Shown: positions 8,837 to 17,464, numbered from the stretch's first letter. The stretch: DNA of 64,000 nucleotides from Streptomyces sp. NBC_00234 (GCF_036195325.1 NZ_CP108101.1:3534001-3598000); one strand, 5' to 3'. Program-made: numbers and translations. The notes: generated by a model from the letters alone, not told the origin.

Positions 8837-8995
8837 GTGCGGCTCCTCAACAGGGGGGCGGGCGGTCGCCGGGTCCGTCCGGCGGCCGTTTCGTCCTCGA
8901 TCACCGGACGGGCTCGGAGTTGTCCTGGAGCGCCGGGCCGGCTCGGTCGTGGCGGACCGGCCTGCGTGCACCGGCCGACCGGGTCGGGGCGGCTG

Positions 8996-10264
8996 TCAGG
9001 GGCGCTCCAGGATCGCGGTGACTCCCTGGCCGCCCGCGGCGCAGATCGAGATCAGGCCGCGGCCGGGCGCGTCCCGTTCCGCGAGGAGTGCGGCGAGGGT
9101 GGCGACGATCCGGGCCCCCGTCGCGGCGAACGGGTGCCCGGTCGCGAGCGAGGAGCCCGCCACGTTGAGCTTCTCCCGGTCGACGGGTGCCAGGCCCTGC
9201 TTCTCCCAGGCCGCGAGCGTGGCGAGCACCTGGGAGGCGAACGCCTCGTGGACCTCGAACAGGTCGAAGTCCTCGATGGTGAGACCCGCGCGTTCCAGCA
9301 GACGGGGCACGGCGTACGCGGGCGCCATCAGCAGCCCGTCCTCGCCGTTCACGTAGTCGACGGCCGCCGTCTCGTAGAGGGAGAGGTAGGCCAGTGGTTC
9401 GAGGCCGCGCCGCTCCGCCCACTCCTCGCTCGCCAGCAGGACCGTGGCGGCCCCGTCGGTGAGGGGCGTCGAGTTGCCGGCCGTCATCGTCGCGCCGGGC
9501 TGACCGGTGCCGAACACCGGCTTCAGCGTGGCGAGTTTCTCCACCGTGGAACCGGGGCGCAGGTTCTCGTCGCGGGCCAGGCCGCGATGGGGGACGACGA
9601 GGTCGTCCAGGAATCCCCGTTCGTACGCGGCGGCGAGCCGCTGGTGGCTGGTGGCCGCCAGGAGGTCCTGCTCCTCGCGGCCGACGTCCCATTGCCGGGC
9701 GGTGACCGCCGCGTGCTCGCCCATCGAGAGACCGGTGCGCGGTTCGGCGTTGCGCGGGATGTCCGGGACGAGGTGGCGGGGGCGCACCCCCGCAAGTGCC
9801 GCGATCCTGGCGCGCGTCGACTTCGCGCGGCGGGCCGCGAGCAGGAGTCCGCGCAGCTCGTCGTTGACGCCGAGGGGCGCGTCGCTCGTGGTGTCGGAGC
9901 CGCCCGCGATCGCCGAGTCGACGGCACCCAGCGCGATCTTGTTGGCGGCGGCGACGACCGCCTGGAGGCCGGTGCCGCACGCCTGCTGGATGTCGTAGGC
10001 GGGGGTACGCGGATCGAGGGCCGAGCCCAGGACGGTCTCCCGGGCCAGGTTGAAGTCCCGGCTGTGCTTGAGGACGGCGCCCGCGACGAACTCGCCGACC
10101 TGCTGCCCCTCCAGGCCGAACCGCTCGACCAGTCCGCCGAGCGCGGCGGTGAGCATCGTCTGGTTGGACTCCTGCGCGTACGGGCCGTCGGAGCGGGCAA
10201 AGGGAATGCGGCTGCCGCCGATGACCGCCACCCTGCGCGGCTGCGGGAGGGCGAGGGGGATCAC
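8996..10264 (-). CDS. Acetyl-CoA C-acyltransferase (FadI/FadA2-like thiolase)
   Basis: A 422-residue thiolase that cleaves 3-ketoacyl-CoA or condenses acyl-CoAs. The nucleophilic cysteine is in DIQQACGTGLQ, the histidine in VHEAFASQV, and the C-terminal catalytic segments are GHPFAATGAR and ICAAGGQG. GTG at 10264 gives an N terminus leading into RRVAVIGGSRIPFARSDGP, as in actinobacterial relatives; in-frame codons continue upstream but no better ribosome site is seen. The gene is divergent from the FabG4-like gene across a 108-base promoter region, the same layout as fadA2/fabG4/htdX in mycobacteria. Confidence 0.9.
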   Translation of the reverse strand: MIPLALPQPRRVAVIGGSRIPFARSDGPYAQESNQTMLTAALGGLVERFGLEGQQVGEFVAGAVLKHSRDFNLARETVLGSALDPRTPAYDIQQACGTGLQAVVAAANKIALGAVDSAIAGGSDTTSDAPLGVNDELRGLLLAARRAKSTRARIAALAGVRPRHLVPDIPRNAEPRTGLSMGEHAAVTARQWDVGREEQDLLAATSHQRLAAAYERGFLDDLVVPHRGLARDENLRPGSTVEKLATLKPVFGTGQPGATMTAGNSTPLTDGAATVLLASEEWAERRGLEPLAYLSLYETAAVDYVNGEDGLLMAPAYAVPRLLERAGLTIEDFDLFEVHEAFASQVLATLAAWEKQGLAPVDREKLNVAGSSLATGHPFAATGARIVATLAALLAERDAPGRGLISICAAGGQGVTAILERP

Positions 10265-10324
10265 GGCGACCAGCTCGTCTCGATCGATCTCGGGCAGCTC
10301 ATCTCGACCTACTCCTGACTCCTG

Positions 10325-10345
10325 AGTAACCTTACTTGAGAGTAA
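10325..10345. promoter_or_regulatory. Alternating half-site operator AGTAA-CC-TTACT-TGAG-AGTAA
   Basis: Three half-sites form two overlapping inverted repeats (AGTAA-CC-TTACT and TTACT-TGAG-AGTAA) in the divergent thiolase/FabG4 promoter. The layout is typical of TetR-family operators; the TetR gene at 12546-13187 is the obvious candidate. Confidence 0.55.
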
Positions 10346-10372
10346 ATCTACGACTGAGCAGGAGTCTGGACA

Positions 10373-11698
10373 ATGGCCGACCGCTATCTGCACCTCACCG
10401 GCACAGCACCCGGCCGTTTCCTGACCCGCAGGCTCGGCCTGCCGCAGCCCGCGCCCCTGCGCCGGTGGTCCCTGGAGACCCCTTCCCTCGACGGCCCGGT
10501 CCTGCACCTCACCGCGGGTCCGTCGACGGTCACGGACGCGCTCGGCACCGTCCTCGCCGGAACCGGCCTGAAGGTGACCGGCAGCGCCGAACGCCCCGTC
10601 GGCATCGTCGTGGACGCGACGTCCGTCACCACCGCCGCCGGGCTCGGCGAGGTGCACGCGGCGCTCCACCCCGTCATACGCTCCCTCGCCCAGGGCGGCC
10701 GGGTCGTCGTCCTCGGCACCCGGCCCTCCGCCGACGACCACCACCAGGCGGCGGCCCAGCAGGGACTGGAAGGGTTCGTGCGCTCCCTGGCCAAGGAAAC
10801 CGGCAGGGGCGCCACCGTCCAACTGCTCCGGATCGCTCCCGGGGCCGAGGGCGTCGCCTCGGCCGAGTCCACCCTCCGCTTCCTCCTCTCCCCCAAGTCC
10901 GCGTACGTCAGCGGCCAGGTCGTCGAACTCACCGCCGCCACCCCCGACCCGGTCCCCGACTGGGCCGCGCCCCTCACCGGCCGCACCGCCCTGGTCACCG
11001 GAGCCGCACGCGGCATCGGCGCCTCGGTCGCCTCCGTACTGGCCCGCGACGGCGCCCAGGTGATCTGCCTGGACATCCCGCAGTCGAGGGACGAACTCGT
11101 GCGCACCGCGGACCGGTTGGGCGCCACCGCACTGCCCCTGGACATCACCGCGCCCGACGCCGCCGACCGCATCGCGGCAGCCGCCCCGGACGGTCTGGAC
11201 ATCCTGGTCCACAACGCGGGCATCACCCGCGACCGGCGGCTCGCCAACATGCCCGCCGAGCGCTGGGCCTCCGTCGTCGAGGTCAACCTCGACAGCGTGC
11301 TGCGCACCACCGACGCCCTGCTCAAGGCGGGCACGGTCAACCGCGGCGGCCGGATCGTCGCCACCGCGTCCATCGCCGGGATCGCGGGCAACAACGGCCA
11401 GACCAACTACGCCACGAGCAAGGCGGGCATCATCGGCCTGGTCCGCTCGCTGGCCCCGCGCGCCGCCGCCGACCACGGCGTCACGGTCAACGCGGTCGCC
11501 CCCGGATTCATCGAGACGAAGATGACCGCCGCCGTGCCCTTCCTCATCCGGGAGGCCGGCCGCCGTATGAACTCCCTCTCCCAGGGCGGACTCCCGGTCG
11601 ACGTGGCCGAGGCGACGGCCTGGTTCGCACAGCCCGCGTCCAGCGCCGTCAACGGCCAGGTCCTGCGGGTCTGCGGCCAGAGCCTGCTGGGGGCGTGA
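10373..11698 (+). CDS. 3-oxoacyl-ACP/CoA reductase, high-molecular-weight FabG (FabG4-like)
   Basis: A 441-residue two-domain reductase. Residues 1-200 form a flavodoxin-like degenerate Rossmann domain lacking a glycine motif; residues 201-441 are a complete SDR with TGAARGIG (209-216), HNAG, a serine in TASIAG and YATSK. This architecture is that of mycobacterial FabG4, which reduces 3-ketoacyl-CoA with NADH. The ATG at 10373 follows GCAGGAG. The MaoC hydratase gene starts 5 bases after its stop, so the two act in sequence (reduction/dehydration or the reverse in beta-oxidation). Confidence 0.92.
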   Translation: MADRYLHLTGTAPGRFLTRRLGLPQPAPLRRWSLETPSLDGPVLHLTAGPSTVTDALGTVLAGTGLKVTGSAERPVGIVVDATSVTTAAGLGEVHAALHPVIRSLAQGGRVVVLGTRPSADDHHQAAAQQGLEGFVRSLAKETGRGATVQLLRIAPGAEGVASAESTLRFLLSPKSAYVSGQVVELTAATPDPVPDWAAPLTGRTALVTGAARGIGASVASVLARDGAQVICLDIPQSRDELVRTADRLGATALPLDITAPDAADRIAAAAPDGLDILVHNAGITRDRRLANMPAERWASVVEVNLDSVLRTTDALLKAGTVNRGGRIVATASIAGIAGNNGQTNYATSKAGIIGLVRSLAPRAAADHGVTVNAVAPGFIETKMTAAVPFLIREAGRRMNSLSQGGLPVDVAEATAWFAQPASSAVNGQVLRVCGQSLLGA

Positions 11699-11703
11699 CG
11701 CGG

Positions 11704-12555
11704 ATGCCGAGCCCGATCGCTTCCCTGGTACGCGGGGCCGTCACCTCCCCCTTCAAGCGGGCCGGACGCCCCGGCGCCGAACTGCCCGCCGCCCGGATCA
11801 CCCTCCCGCCCGCACCCGTGGCGCCCGGTCACCTCGCCGCGTACAGCAGGATCTGCGGCTTCTCCGAGTCGGGCGCGCTGCCCCTCACGTACCCCCACGT
11901 CCTGGGCTTCGGCCCGGCCATGCGGCTGATGACGGGCCGGAGCTTCCCGCTGCCCGTCGTCGGACTCGTCCACACCTGGATCGAGATCACCCGCCACCGG
12001 GCCCCGCTCCCGGCCGACGCACTCGAACTCACGGTGTACGCACAGGGGCTGGCCCCCCACCGCCGGGGCACCGAGGTCACGATGGTGACGGAAGCGCGGC
12101 TCGCGGGCGAGCTGGTGTGGGAGTCGCGGAGCGGCTATCTGTCCCGCCACGCGACGGCGCACCGTACGGAGACCCCCGCGTCCGCGCCCGCCGCCCCGCC
12201 CGCACTGCCCGCCGTGGCCGAGTGGCAGCTGCCTGCGGACCTCGGGCGGCGGTACGGCGCCGTGTCGGGCGACCGCAATCCGATCCACCTGTACCCGTTC
12301 ACCGCCCGGCTGTTCGGGTTCCCGCGGGCCATCGCGCACGGCATGTGGACCGTCGCCCGCTGCCTTGCCGAGGCCGAGGAACCGGGCCGGATCCAGCACG
12401 TACGGGCGGACTTCAGGGCCCCCGTCCTGCTGCCGTCGACCGTGACGTACGCGGCGGACCGCACGCGTACCGGCACCGCCTTCGAGCTGCGCGGGTCCAC
12501 CGGCCGCGTCCACCTCACCGGGACGACGGCCCAGGACGCCCAACGCTACGGCTGA
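11704..12555 (+). CDS. MaoC-like (R)-specific enoyl-CoA hydratase/dehydratase (HtdX-like)
   Basis: A 283-residue double hot-dog protein. The N-terminal half is a degenerate hot-dog; the C-terminal half holds the hydratase-2 motif SGDRNPIHLYPFTARLFGF with catalytic Asp and His, followed by AIAHGMWTVAR. Family members hydrate trans-2-enoyl-CoA or dehydrate 3-hydroxyacyl-CoA. The gene directly follows the FabG4-like gene, and its last 10 bases overlap the convergent TetR gene. Confidence 0.9.
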   Translation: MPSPIASLVRGAVTSPFKRAGRPGAELPAARITLPPAPVAPGHLAAYSRICGFSESGALPLTYPHVLGFGPAMRLMTGRSFPLPVVGLVHTWIEITRHRAPLPADALELTVYAQGLAPHRRGTEVTMVTEARLAGELVWESRSGYLSRHATAHRTETPASAPAAPPALPAVAEWQLPADLGRRYGAVSGDRNPIHLYPFTARLFGFPRAIAHGMWTVARCLAEAEEPGRIQHVRADFRAPVLLPSTVTYAADRTRTGTAFELRGSTGRVHLTGTTAQDAQRYG

Positions 12556-13187
12556 GGCTGCCAGGGACGGCCGTGCATCAGGTTCTCCAGGCCCGCCCAG
12601 GAGAAGTTCATCAGGGTGGCCGCGGCCTCCTTCGCCGAGACCCCCGGGGTGTCGTTCGCCCACCCGGCCAGCGCCTCCGCGGCCCCCACGAGCGCCTGCG
12701 CGAGCCCCGCCACATCCCGGTCGGGCAGCGCGGGATCGTGGTGCGCCTCGCGCGCCGCGGCCCCGATCAGACCCGTCACGAACGCAACGATCTCGTCCCG
12801 CATCACGACGACCTCGGTGGCGAACGGTTCCCCGTGCGTCCGCGCCTGGCGGTGCAGGACCGCCCAGCCGTCCGGGTTCTCGGCGGTGTGCGTGAAGAAC
12901 GCCCGCAGCCCGGCCCACAGTTGGCGGTCGGCGGGCAGCCCCGGCTCCACCGCGGCCTGCACCGCCTCCACCAGCGCCTTTGCCTCACGGCGGATACAGG
13001 CGGTGAAGAGTTCCTCCTTGGAGTTCAGGTACAGATAGACCAGCGGCTTGGACACACCGGCCAGCTCCGCGATCCCGTCCATCGACGCGGCCCGGTATCC
13101 GAGCTGCCCGAAGGTCTGCACCGCGGCATCCATCATCTGCTGCTCGCGCACGGCACGCGGCATCCGTTTGCTCTTCACCACACCCAC
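12546..13187 (-). CDS. TetR/AcrR family transcriptional regulator
   Basis: A 213-residue one-component regulator. The N-terminal HTH is MMDAAVQTFGQLGYRAASMD followed by GIAELAGVSKPLVYLYLNSKE, and the all-helical ligand domain fills the rest. GTG at 13187 is chosen for a GGAGG 8 bases upstream; the ATG seen just after GGAGG is in another frame. It converges on the fatty-acid operon and overlaps it by 10 bases, so it plausibly senses acyl-CoA and binds the 10325-10345 operator, though that is inference. No matching box was seen in its own promoter. Confidence 0.88.
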   Translation of the reverse strand: MGVVKSKRMPRAVREQQMMDAAVQTFGQLGYRAASMDGIAELAGVSKPLVYLYLNSKEELFTACIRREAKALVEAVQAAVEPGLPADRQLWAGLRAFFTHTAENPDGWAVLHRQARTHGEPFATEVVVMRDEIVAFVTGLIGAAAREAHHDPALPDRDVAGLAQALVGAAEALAGWANDTPGVSAKEAAATLMNFSWAGLENLMHGRPWQPQP

Positions 13188-13395
13188 GACATAATCCTCC
13201 CACCCCCGGCTGAGCCACTCCTCGGCAAGAGTATGTCGCGGGCCCCGCACCCGCCGTACGCACAGTCCCGCCCCCCTGGCCGAAAGCGGCCCCCGGCACC
13301 ACGGGCGAACCCTAGGGGGAACCGGCCACAGCACTCCGCCCACGGGCTGACACACGCTCCGCCCGGTGACTGATGTGGTGCCACGGCCGCCCTCC

Positions 13396-13401
13396 TAGCG
13401 T
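13396..13401 (+). promoter_or_regulatory. Possible -10 element (TAGCGT) for a leaderless transcript
   Basis: TAGCGT ends 7 bases before the ATG at 13409 and no ribosome site is present, which fits a transcript starting at or next to the start codon. No clear -35 was found. Confidence 0.35.
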
Positions 13402-13408
13402 TGAACGC

Positions 13409-14620
13409 ATGATCAGTCACCGCAGCCGAGCAGCAGTCACGGCGCTCGCCGTGACCATGCTCCTCGCGACCTCCGCCACCGCCGCCACCGCCTTATCGGC
13501 ACCCGGCGCCACCTCGGCCGGCCAGGCCGTCGCCGCTCCGACCGGCCCACCCGTCTCCACCCCGTCACTGGAGCTGCCCCGCCCGACCGGCCCGTACGCG
13601 ACCGGCCGCGACACCCTGCACCTGACCGACACGAGCCGCCGCGACCCCTGGGTCCCCGAAGCGGGTGCACGGCAGGTGATGGTGTCGCTCAACTACCCCG
13701 CGCGCCCGGGCACGGGCGGCGGAACCGCGCCGTACATGACCGTGGACGAAGCCCGGCGGCTGATGGAGGCCAAGGGCCTGGAGGACGCCTTCCCCCCTGC
13801 CACGGTCGCCTCCACCCGCACCTACTCCCGCACCGATGCCCGCCCCGCAGGGGGCCGGTTCCCGCTGGTGGTGCTCTCCCCCGGCTTCAACACTCCGCGC
13901 ACGACCCTCACCGGCCTCGCCGAGGAGCTGGCGAGCCGCGGATACGTCGTGGCGACCGTCGACCACGCCTACGAGTCGACCGGCACCGCCTTCCCCGGCG
14001 GGCGGCTGCTCACCTGCGTCGCCTGCGAGCGCCTCCAGGGGACCGGGCGGGAAGGCATGAAGCGGGTGTCCGAGGGCCGGGCCGCGGATCTCTCGTTCGT
14101 CCTCGACCGGCTGACCGGGCGCCACCCGGCCTGGCGTCACACCGGCCTGATCGACCGGCACCGGATCGGCGTCGCAGGCCATTCCATCGGCGGGAACGCC
14201 GCCGCGTCGACGATGGCCACCGACTCGCGCGTGGACGCCGGCGTCAACATGGACGGAACCTTCGCCGACCCGGTCCCCTCCTCGGGGCTCGGCGGCCGGC
14301 CGTTCCTGATGCTCGGATCGACCGTCGACCACAGCCCCGGCGGGGACGACACCTGGGACGGCGGCTGGGCATCCCTGGACGGCTGGAAGCGCTGGCTGAC
14401 GGTCGACGGCGCAGGCCACTTCTCGTTCACCGACGTCCCCGCGCTCGCCGAGCAACTGGGTGTCGAGGACCCCGAGACCCCGATCTCCGGGGACCGTGCG
14501 ACCCGGATCACCCGGGACTACGTCACGGCCTACTTCGACCTGCACCTGCGCGGCATCCACCAGCCGCTCCTGGACGGTCCGGTACCGGCCCATCCGGAGG
14601 TCAGGTTCGTGACTCCCTAG
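13409..14620 (+). CDS. Secreted alpha/beta hydrolase (PAF-acetylhydrolase/lipase-like)
   Basis: A 403-residue exported esterase or lipase. A Sec signal (MISHRSR, then TALAVTMLLATSATAATAL) precedes an alpha/beta-hydrolase fold with FPLVVLSPGFNTPRTTL (oxyanion region), nucleophile elbow GVAGHSIGG, an acid in NMDGTF or a nearby strand, and DGAGHFSFTD supplying the histidine. This pattern resembles platelet-activating-factor acetylhydrolase-type enzymes. Leucine codon 29 (13493-13495) is TTA, so translation probably depends on the bldA tRNA and is linked to development. No ribosome site precedes the ATG, so the mRNA may be leaderless. Confidence 0.85.
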   Translation: MISHRSRAAVTALAVTMLLATSATAATALSAPGATSAGQAVAAPTGPPVSTPSLELPRPTGPYATGRDTLHLTDTSRRDPWVPEAGARQVMVSLNYPARPGTGGGTAPYMTVDEARRLMEAKGLEDAFPPATVASTRTYSRTDARPAGGRFPLVVLSPGFNTPRTTLTGLAEELASRGYVVATVDHAYESTGTAFPGGRLLTCVACERLQGTGREGMKRVSEGRAADLSFVLDRLTGRHPAWRHTGLIDRHRIGVAGHSIGGNAAASTMATDSRVDAGVNMDGTFADPVPSSGLGGRPFLMLGSTVDHSPGGDDTWDGGWASLDGWKRWLTVDGAGHFSFTDVPALAEQLGVEDPETPISGDRATRITRDYVTAYFDLHLRGIHQPLLDGPVPAHPEVRFVTP

Positions 14621-14637
14621 GAGTGTCCGCACCGGGA

Positions 14638-14681
14638 ACGCACGAGTGCCCCGGATCGGCTGATCCGGGGCACTCGTGCGT
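14638..14681. terminator. Bidirectional terminator between convergent genes
   Basis: Perfect 20-bp stem (left arm ACGCACGAGTGCCCCGGATC) with a GGCT loop, between the stops of the hydrolase (+) and symporter (-). It is the most regular hairpin in the window. Confidence 0.85.
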
Positions 14682-14689
14682 CGTCATGC

Positions 14690-16066
14690 CTAGGCGGGGA
14701 CCGGAACGGCGTCCTTGCGGTCGACGTCGACGAGACCGTCCTCGAGCTCCTCGATCTCGTCGACCGGGGACGACGAAGCCGAGTCGTACTTCTCGTGGTC
14801 GAGGATCTTCTCGCGGGAGGCCACGATCACCGGGACCAGCGCCTGTCCTGCCACGTTCGTGGCGGTACGCATCATGTCCAGGATCGGGTCGATCGCCAGC
14901 AGCAGGCCGACGCCCTCCAGCGGGAGGCCCAGCGTCGACAGGGTCAGCGTCAGCATGACCGTCGCACCGGTGAGACCGGCGGTGGCCGCCGAACCGATGA
15001 CCGAGACGAACGCGATCAGGATGTAGTCACCGACACCCAGCTGCACGTCGAAGATCTGCGCGATGAAGATCGCCGCCAGCGCCGGGTAGATCGCGGCGCA
15101 GCCGTCCATCTTCGTGGTGGCGCCGAACGGCACCGCGAAGGACGCGTACTCCTTCGGGACACCGAGACGCTCGGTGACCTTCTGGGTGACGGGCATCGTG
15201 CCGACCGAGGAGCGGGAGACGAAGGCCAGCTGGATCGCGGGCCAGGCGCCCTTGAAGAACTGGATCGGGCTGACCTTGGCGACCGTCGCGAGCAGCAGCG
15301 GGTAGACGCCGAACATCACCAGGGCGCAACCGATGTAGACGTCGGCGGTGAACGTCGCGTACTTGCCGATCAGGTCCCAGCCGTAGTCGGCGATCGCGTA
15401 GCCGATGAGGCCGACGGTGCCGAGCGGGGCGAGGCGGATGACCCACCACAGGGCCTTCTGGAGGAGCTCCAGGATCGACTCGCTGAGGGTGAGGATCGGC
15501 TTGGCCTTCTCACCGAGCTGGAGCGCGGCGATACCGGCGACGGCGGCCATGAAGACGATCTGCAGCACGTTCAGCTCGGTGAACGGCGTGATGACGTCCG
15601 TGGGGATGATGCCCGTCAGGAAGTCCAGCCAGGAGCCCGCGCTCTCCGGCTTGGCGCCGTCCTTCGGGGTGAGGCCGGTGCCGGAGCCCGGGTTGGTGAT
15701 CAGGCCGATCGCGAGGCCGATGGCCACGGCGATCAGCGAGGTGATCATGAACCAGAGCAGCGTGCGGGTGGCGAGCCTGGCGGCGTTGTTGACCTTGCGC
15801 AGGTTGGTGATCGACACCAGGATCGCGAAGAAGACGAGGGGTGCCACGGCCAGCTTGAGCAGCTGGACGAAGATGTGGCCGACCTGGTCGAGCGTGGTGT
15901 AGAGCCAGTCGATGTCCTGGCTGCGGGCGAGCCAGCCGAGGAGGACACCGAGGACCAGACCGGTGACGATCTGGGCCCAGAACGGGACCTTCGGTATACG
16001 GAAACCGCTACCGGAGCCGGAGGGCTTTCCGGTCTCGGTGGTGGTGGACGCGGAGTTCGCGGACAC
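14690..16066 (-). CDS. Dicarboxylate/amino acid:cation symporter (DAACS family)
   Basis: A 458-residue inner-membrane transporter of the glutamate/dicarboxylate symporter fold. It shows several long hydrophobic helices, the serine-rich reentrant loop SRSSVGTMP, the TM7 segment PFGATTKMDGCA (cf. NMDGT), the second hairpin IGSAATAGLTGATVM and the TM8 segment DPILDMMRTATNV with substrate- and cation-binding residues. It takes up glutamate, aspartate or C4-dicarboxylates with Na+ or H+; which one cannot be fixed here. The second of two in-frame GTGs is chosen (GGAG 7 bases upstream). The acidic C-terminal tail (DEIEELEDGL) is cytoplasmic. Confidence 0.9.
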   Translation of the reverse strand: MSANSASTTTETGKPSGSGSGFRIPKVPFWAQIVTGLVLGVLLGWLARSQDIDWLYTTLDQVGHIFVQLLKLAVAPLVFFAILVSITNLRKVNNAARLATRTLLWFMITSLIAVAIGLAIGLITNPGSGTGLTPKDGAKPESAGSWLDFLTGIIPTDVITPFTELNVLQIVFMAAVAGIAALQLGEKAKPILTLSESILELLQKALWWVIRLAPLGTVGLIGYAIADYGWDLIGKYATFTADVYIGCALVMFGVYPLLLATVAKVSPIQFFKGAWPAIQLAFVSRSSVGTMPVTQKVTERLGVPKEYASFAVPFGATTKMDGCAAIYPALAAIFIAQIFDVQLGVGDYILIAFVSVIGSAATAGLTGATVMLTLTLSTLGLPLEGVGLLLAIDPILDMMRTATNVAGQALVPVIVASREKILDHEKYDSASSSPVDEIEELEDGLVDVDRKDAVPVPA

Positions 16067-16314
16067 GGACACACTCCTGTGGGGACGCAGCGGAACGCAC
16101 GAGGACAGACGCACGGTCGTGCGGTGGAACGGGGACGGGGGTGCGGCGCCCGCGACAGGGGCGGCGCCGCTGCATGGTGCCGGTTCAGACGTTGCGGCAA
16201 CAGACCGCGGACATACAGCGGCAGAGATCGACATGCAGGCGCGCCACGAGCGGAATGCTCGCGGCATGGTGGAGGCGCACAGCTGTCTTCATGTCGAACA
16301 CGTTAACACTTGAA

Positions 16315-16331
16315 CTTTGAGATCCTCAAAG
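16315..16331. promoter_or_regulatory. 17-bp palindrome CTTTGAG-ATC-CTCAAAG
   Basis: Perfect 7-bp arms around ATC, about 250 bases upstream of the symporter start and overlapping a possible minus-strand -35 (TTGAGG). It is a candidate operator for symporter control; the protein is unknown. Confidence 0.45.
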
Positions 16332-16384
16332 GTCTTCTTTGGCAAGACGACATGCCGCCACTCCTCGGAGAGGCCGGAAAACGG

Positions 16385-16427
16385 CGAAACCCCAGTGCTG
16401 GAGCGGTGGCTCCGGCCTGGGGTTTCG
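16385..16427 (-). terminator. Hairpin terminator after the DUF4229 gene
   Basis: CGAAACCCCAG / CTGGGGTTTCG (11 bp) encloses a second stem GCTGGAGC/GCTCCGGC with a GGTG loop. It lies 56 bases beyond the stop at 16483. Confidence 0.7.
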
Positions 16428-16482
16428 GGCGCCCGGGGGCGCGAGTGTGAGGAAGCTTACGCTCCGCTTACCGGCTGCGGCC

Positions 16483-16776
16483 CTACTGGACGGCGTCCTC
16501 GCGGGTCCGGTTGGACTCCAGGCGCGCCTTGGTCCGGTCGACCCTGGAGACGAGCTGCTCGGACATCTCGTCGCGCTGCTTGCGCAGCAGCACGTAGCTG
16601 AGCGGCGCCGAGAGCAGCAGGCCGAGCAGGATGACCCAGATGAAGTTGGAGCCGGCGAGGCCGGACGGCAGGAGCCCGAAGTGGACCGCCACACCGGAGA
16701 CGAAGAAACAGCCCACGAAGATCAACAGACGCAACGCGGTGTAGCGGATCGTTGCGTTCGGCCTGGCAGCGGACAC
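16483..16776 (-). CDS. DUF4229 small membrane protein
   Basis: A 97-residue protein with two transmembrane helices (LLIFVGCFFVSGVAVHFGLL and FIWVILLGLLLSAPLSYVLL) and a charged, probably cytoplasmic tail (RKQRDEMSEQLVSRVDRTKA). This matches the actinobacterial DUF4229 family; its function is not known. GTG at 16776 is preceded by GAGAGG at good spacing. It is a single gene between its own terminator and an acetyltransferase gene 74 bases upstream. Confidence 0.8.
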   Translation of the reverse strand: MSAARPNATIRYTALRLLIFVGCFFVSGVAVHFGLLPSGLAGSNFIWVILLGLLLSAPLSYVLLRKQRDEMSEQLVSRVDRTKARLESNRTREDAVQ

Positions 16777-16850
16777 GGCTGACCCTCTCTCTACGTACGA
16801 CACGTCGCAATCCTGCTCAACCAGTGAAGCATGACCCGAATTCACTCGGT

Positions 16851-17408
16851 TCAGGGGGCTCCCGGGCCGGCCGCGCACGGCGCCGGGTAGAGCGGGAGCA
16901 GCATGGTGATGTCGTCGCGGTCGTCGCCCGGGGCCACCCGGATCGCACCGGGGACGCGGCCCACCTCCCGGTAGCCGCAGGAGGCGTAGAAGCGGTCGGC
17001 TCCGGTGCCGCCCCGGCAGGTGAGCCGGATGGCCTCGATGCCGTCGGTCGCGCGGGCGGCGTCGGCAGCCGCGGCCATGAGCTCCCGGCCGAGGCCCCTG
17101 CCCTGGAGGCGGGGATGGATCATCACGGTGTGCAGCAGGACCCAGTGGGTCATCAGCCGGTGGGTGGTGCGGGCCAGGAAGGCGGTGGCGGCGACGCTCC
17201 CGTCCGCGTCGTAGCCGACGAGCAGCCGGGTCCGGCCCTCGGCGATCGCCGCGAGGTGCTTGAGCAGCTCGGGCCGGATCTCGTCGGGGTTCGCGGGCGG
17301 TACGAAGCCGACGGCGCCGCCCGCGTCGGTGACATCGGCCCAGAGTGCGGTGATGCCGTCGTGCAGGGGCCGGTCGAAGGCGGGGTCCAGCTCGAATGTA
17401 AGCGCCAT
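16851..17408 (-). CDS. GNAT family N-acetyltransferase
   Basis: A 185-residue acetyl-CoA-dependent acetyltransferase. The acetyl-CoA pyrophosphate loop is HPRLQGRGLGRELM (Q/RxxGxG/A), preceded by strand HWVLLHTVMI and followed by IRLTCRGGTGADRFYASCGY, the usual motif B with YxxxGF/Y. The substrate is unknown. ATG at 17408 lies at an A/T-rich promoter patch (TGTTAGCTATTACATC on the plus strand). It may be co-transcribed with the downstream DUF4229 gene, but the gap is 74 bases. Confidence 0.88.
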   Translation of the reverse strand: MALTFELDPAFDRPLHDGITALWADVTDAGGAVGFVPPANPDEIRPELLKHLAAIAEGRTRLLVGYDADGSVAATAFLARTTHRLMTHWVLLHTVMIHPRLQGRGLGRELMAAAADAARATDGIEAIRLTCRGGTGADRFYASCGYREVGRVPGAIRVAPGDDRDDITMLLPLYPAPCAAGPGAP

Positions 17409-17464
17409 AATGCGATGTTAGCTATTACATCAAGCACCCTCAACAAGTGTCCGACACGCGAGAA

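Larger units (their letters stand above)
16067..16482. other. 416-base intergenic region: symporter promoter side plus terminator
   Basis: No convincing gene. The part next to the symporter is a leader of about 250 bases without clear structure. An A/T-richer patch at 16290-16332 holds a palindrome and a possible minus-strand promoter (TTGAGG, 17-base spacer, TTAACG). The right end holds the terminator of the DUF4229 gene. Confidence 0.6.

Noticed and set aside
13260-13330. C-rich hairpins resembling the actinobacterial 6C RNA
   Set aside because: The C-runs are not placed in two loops of stable hairpins as that motif requires.
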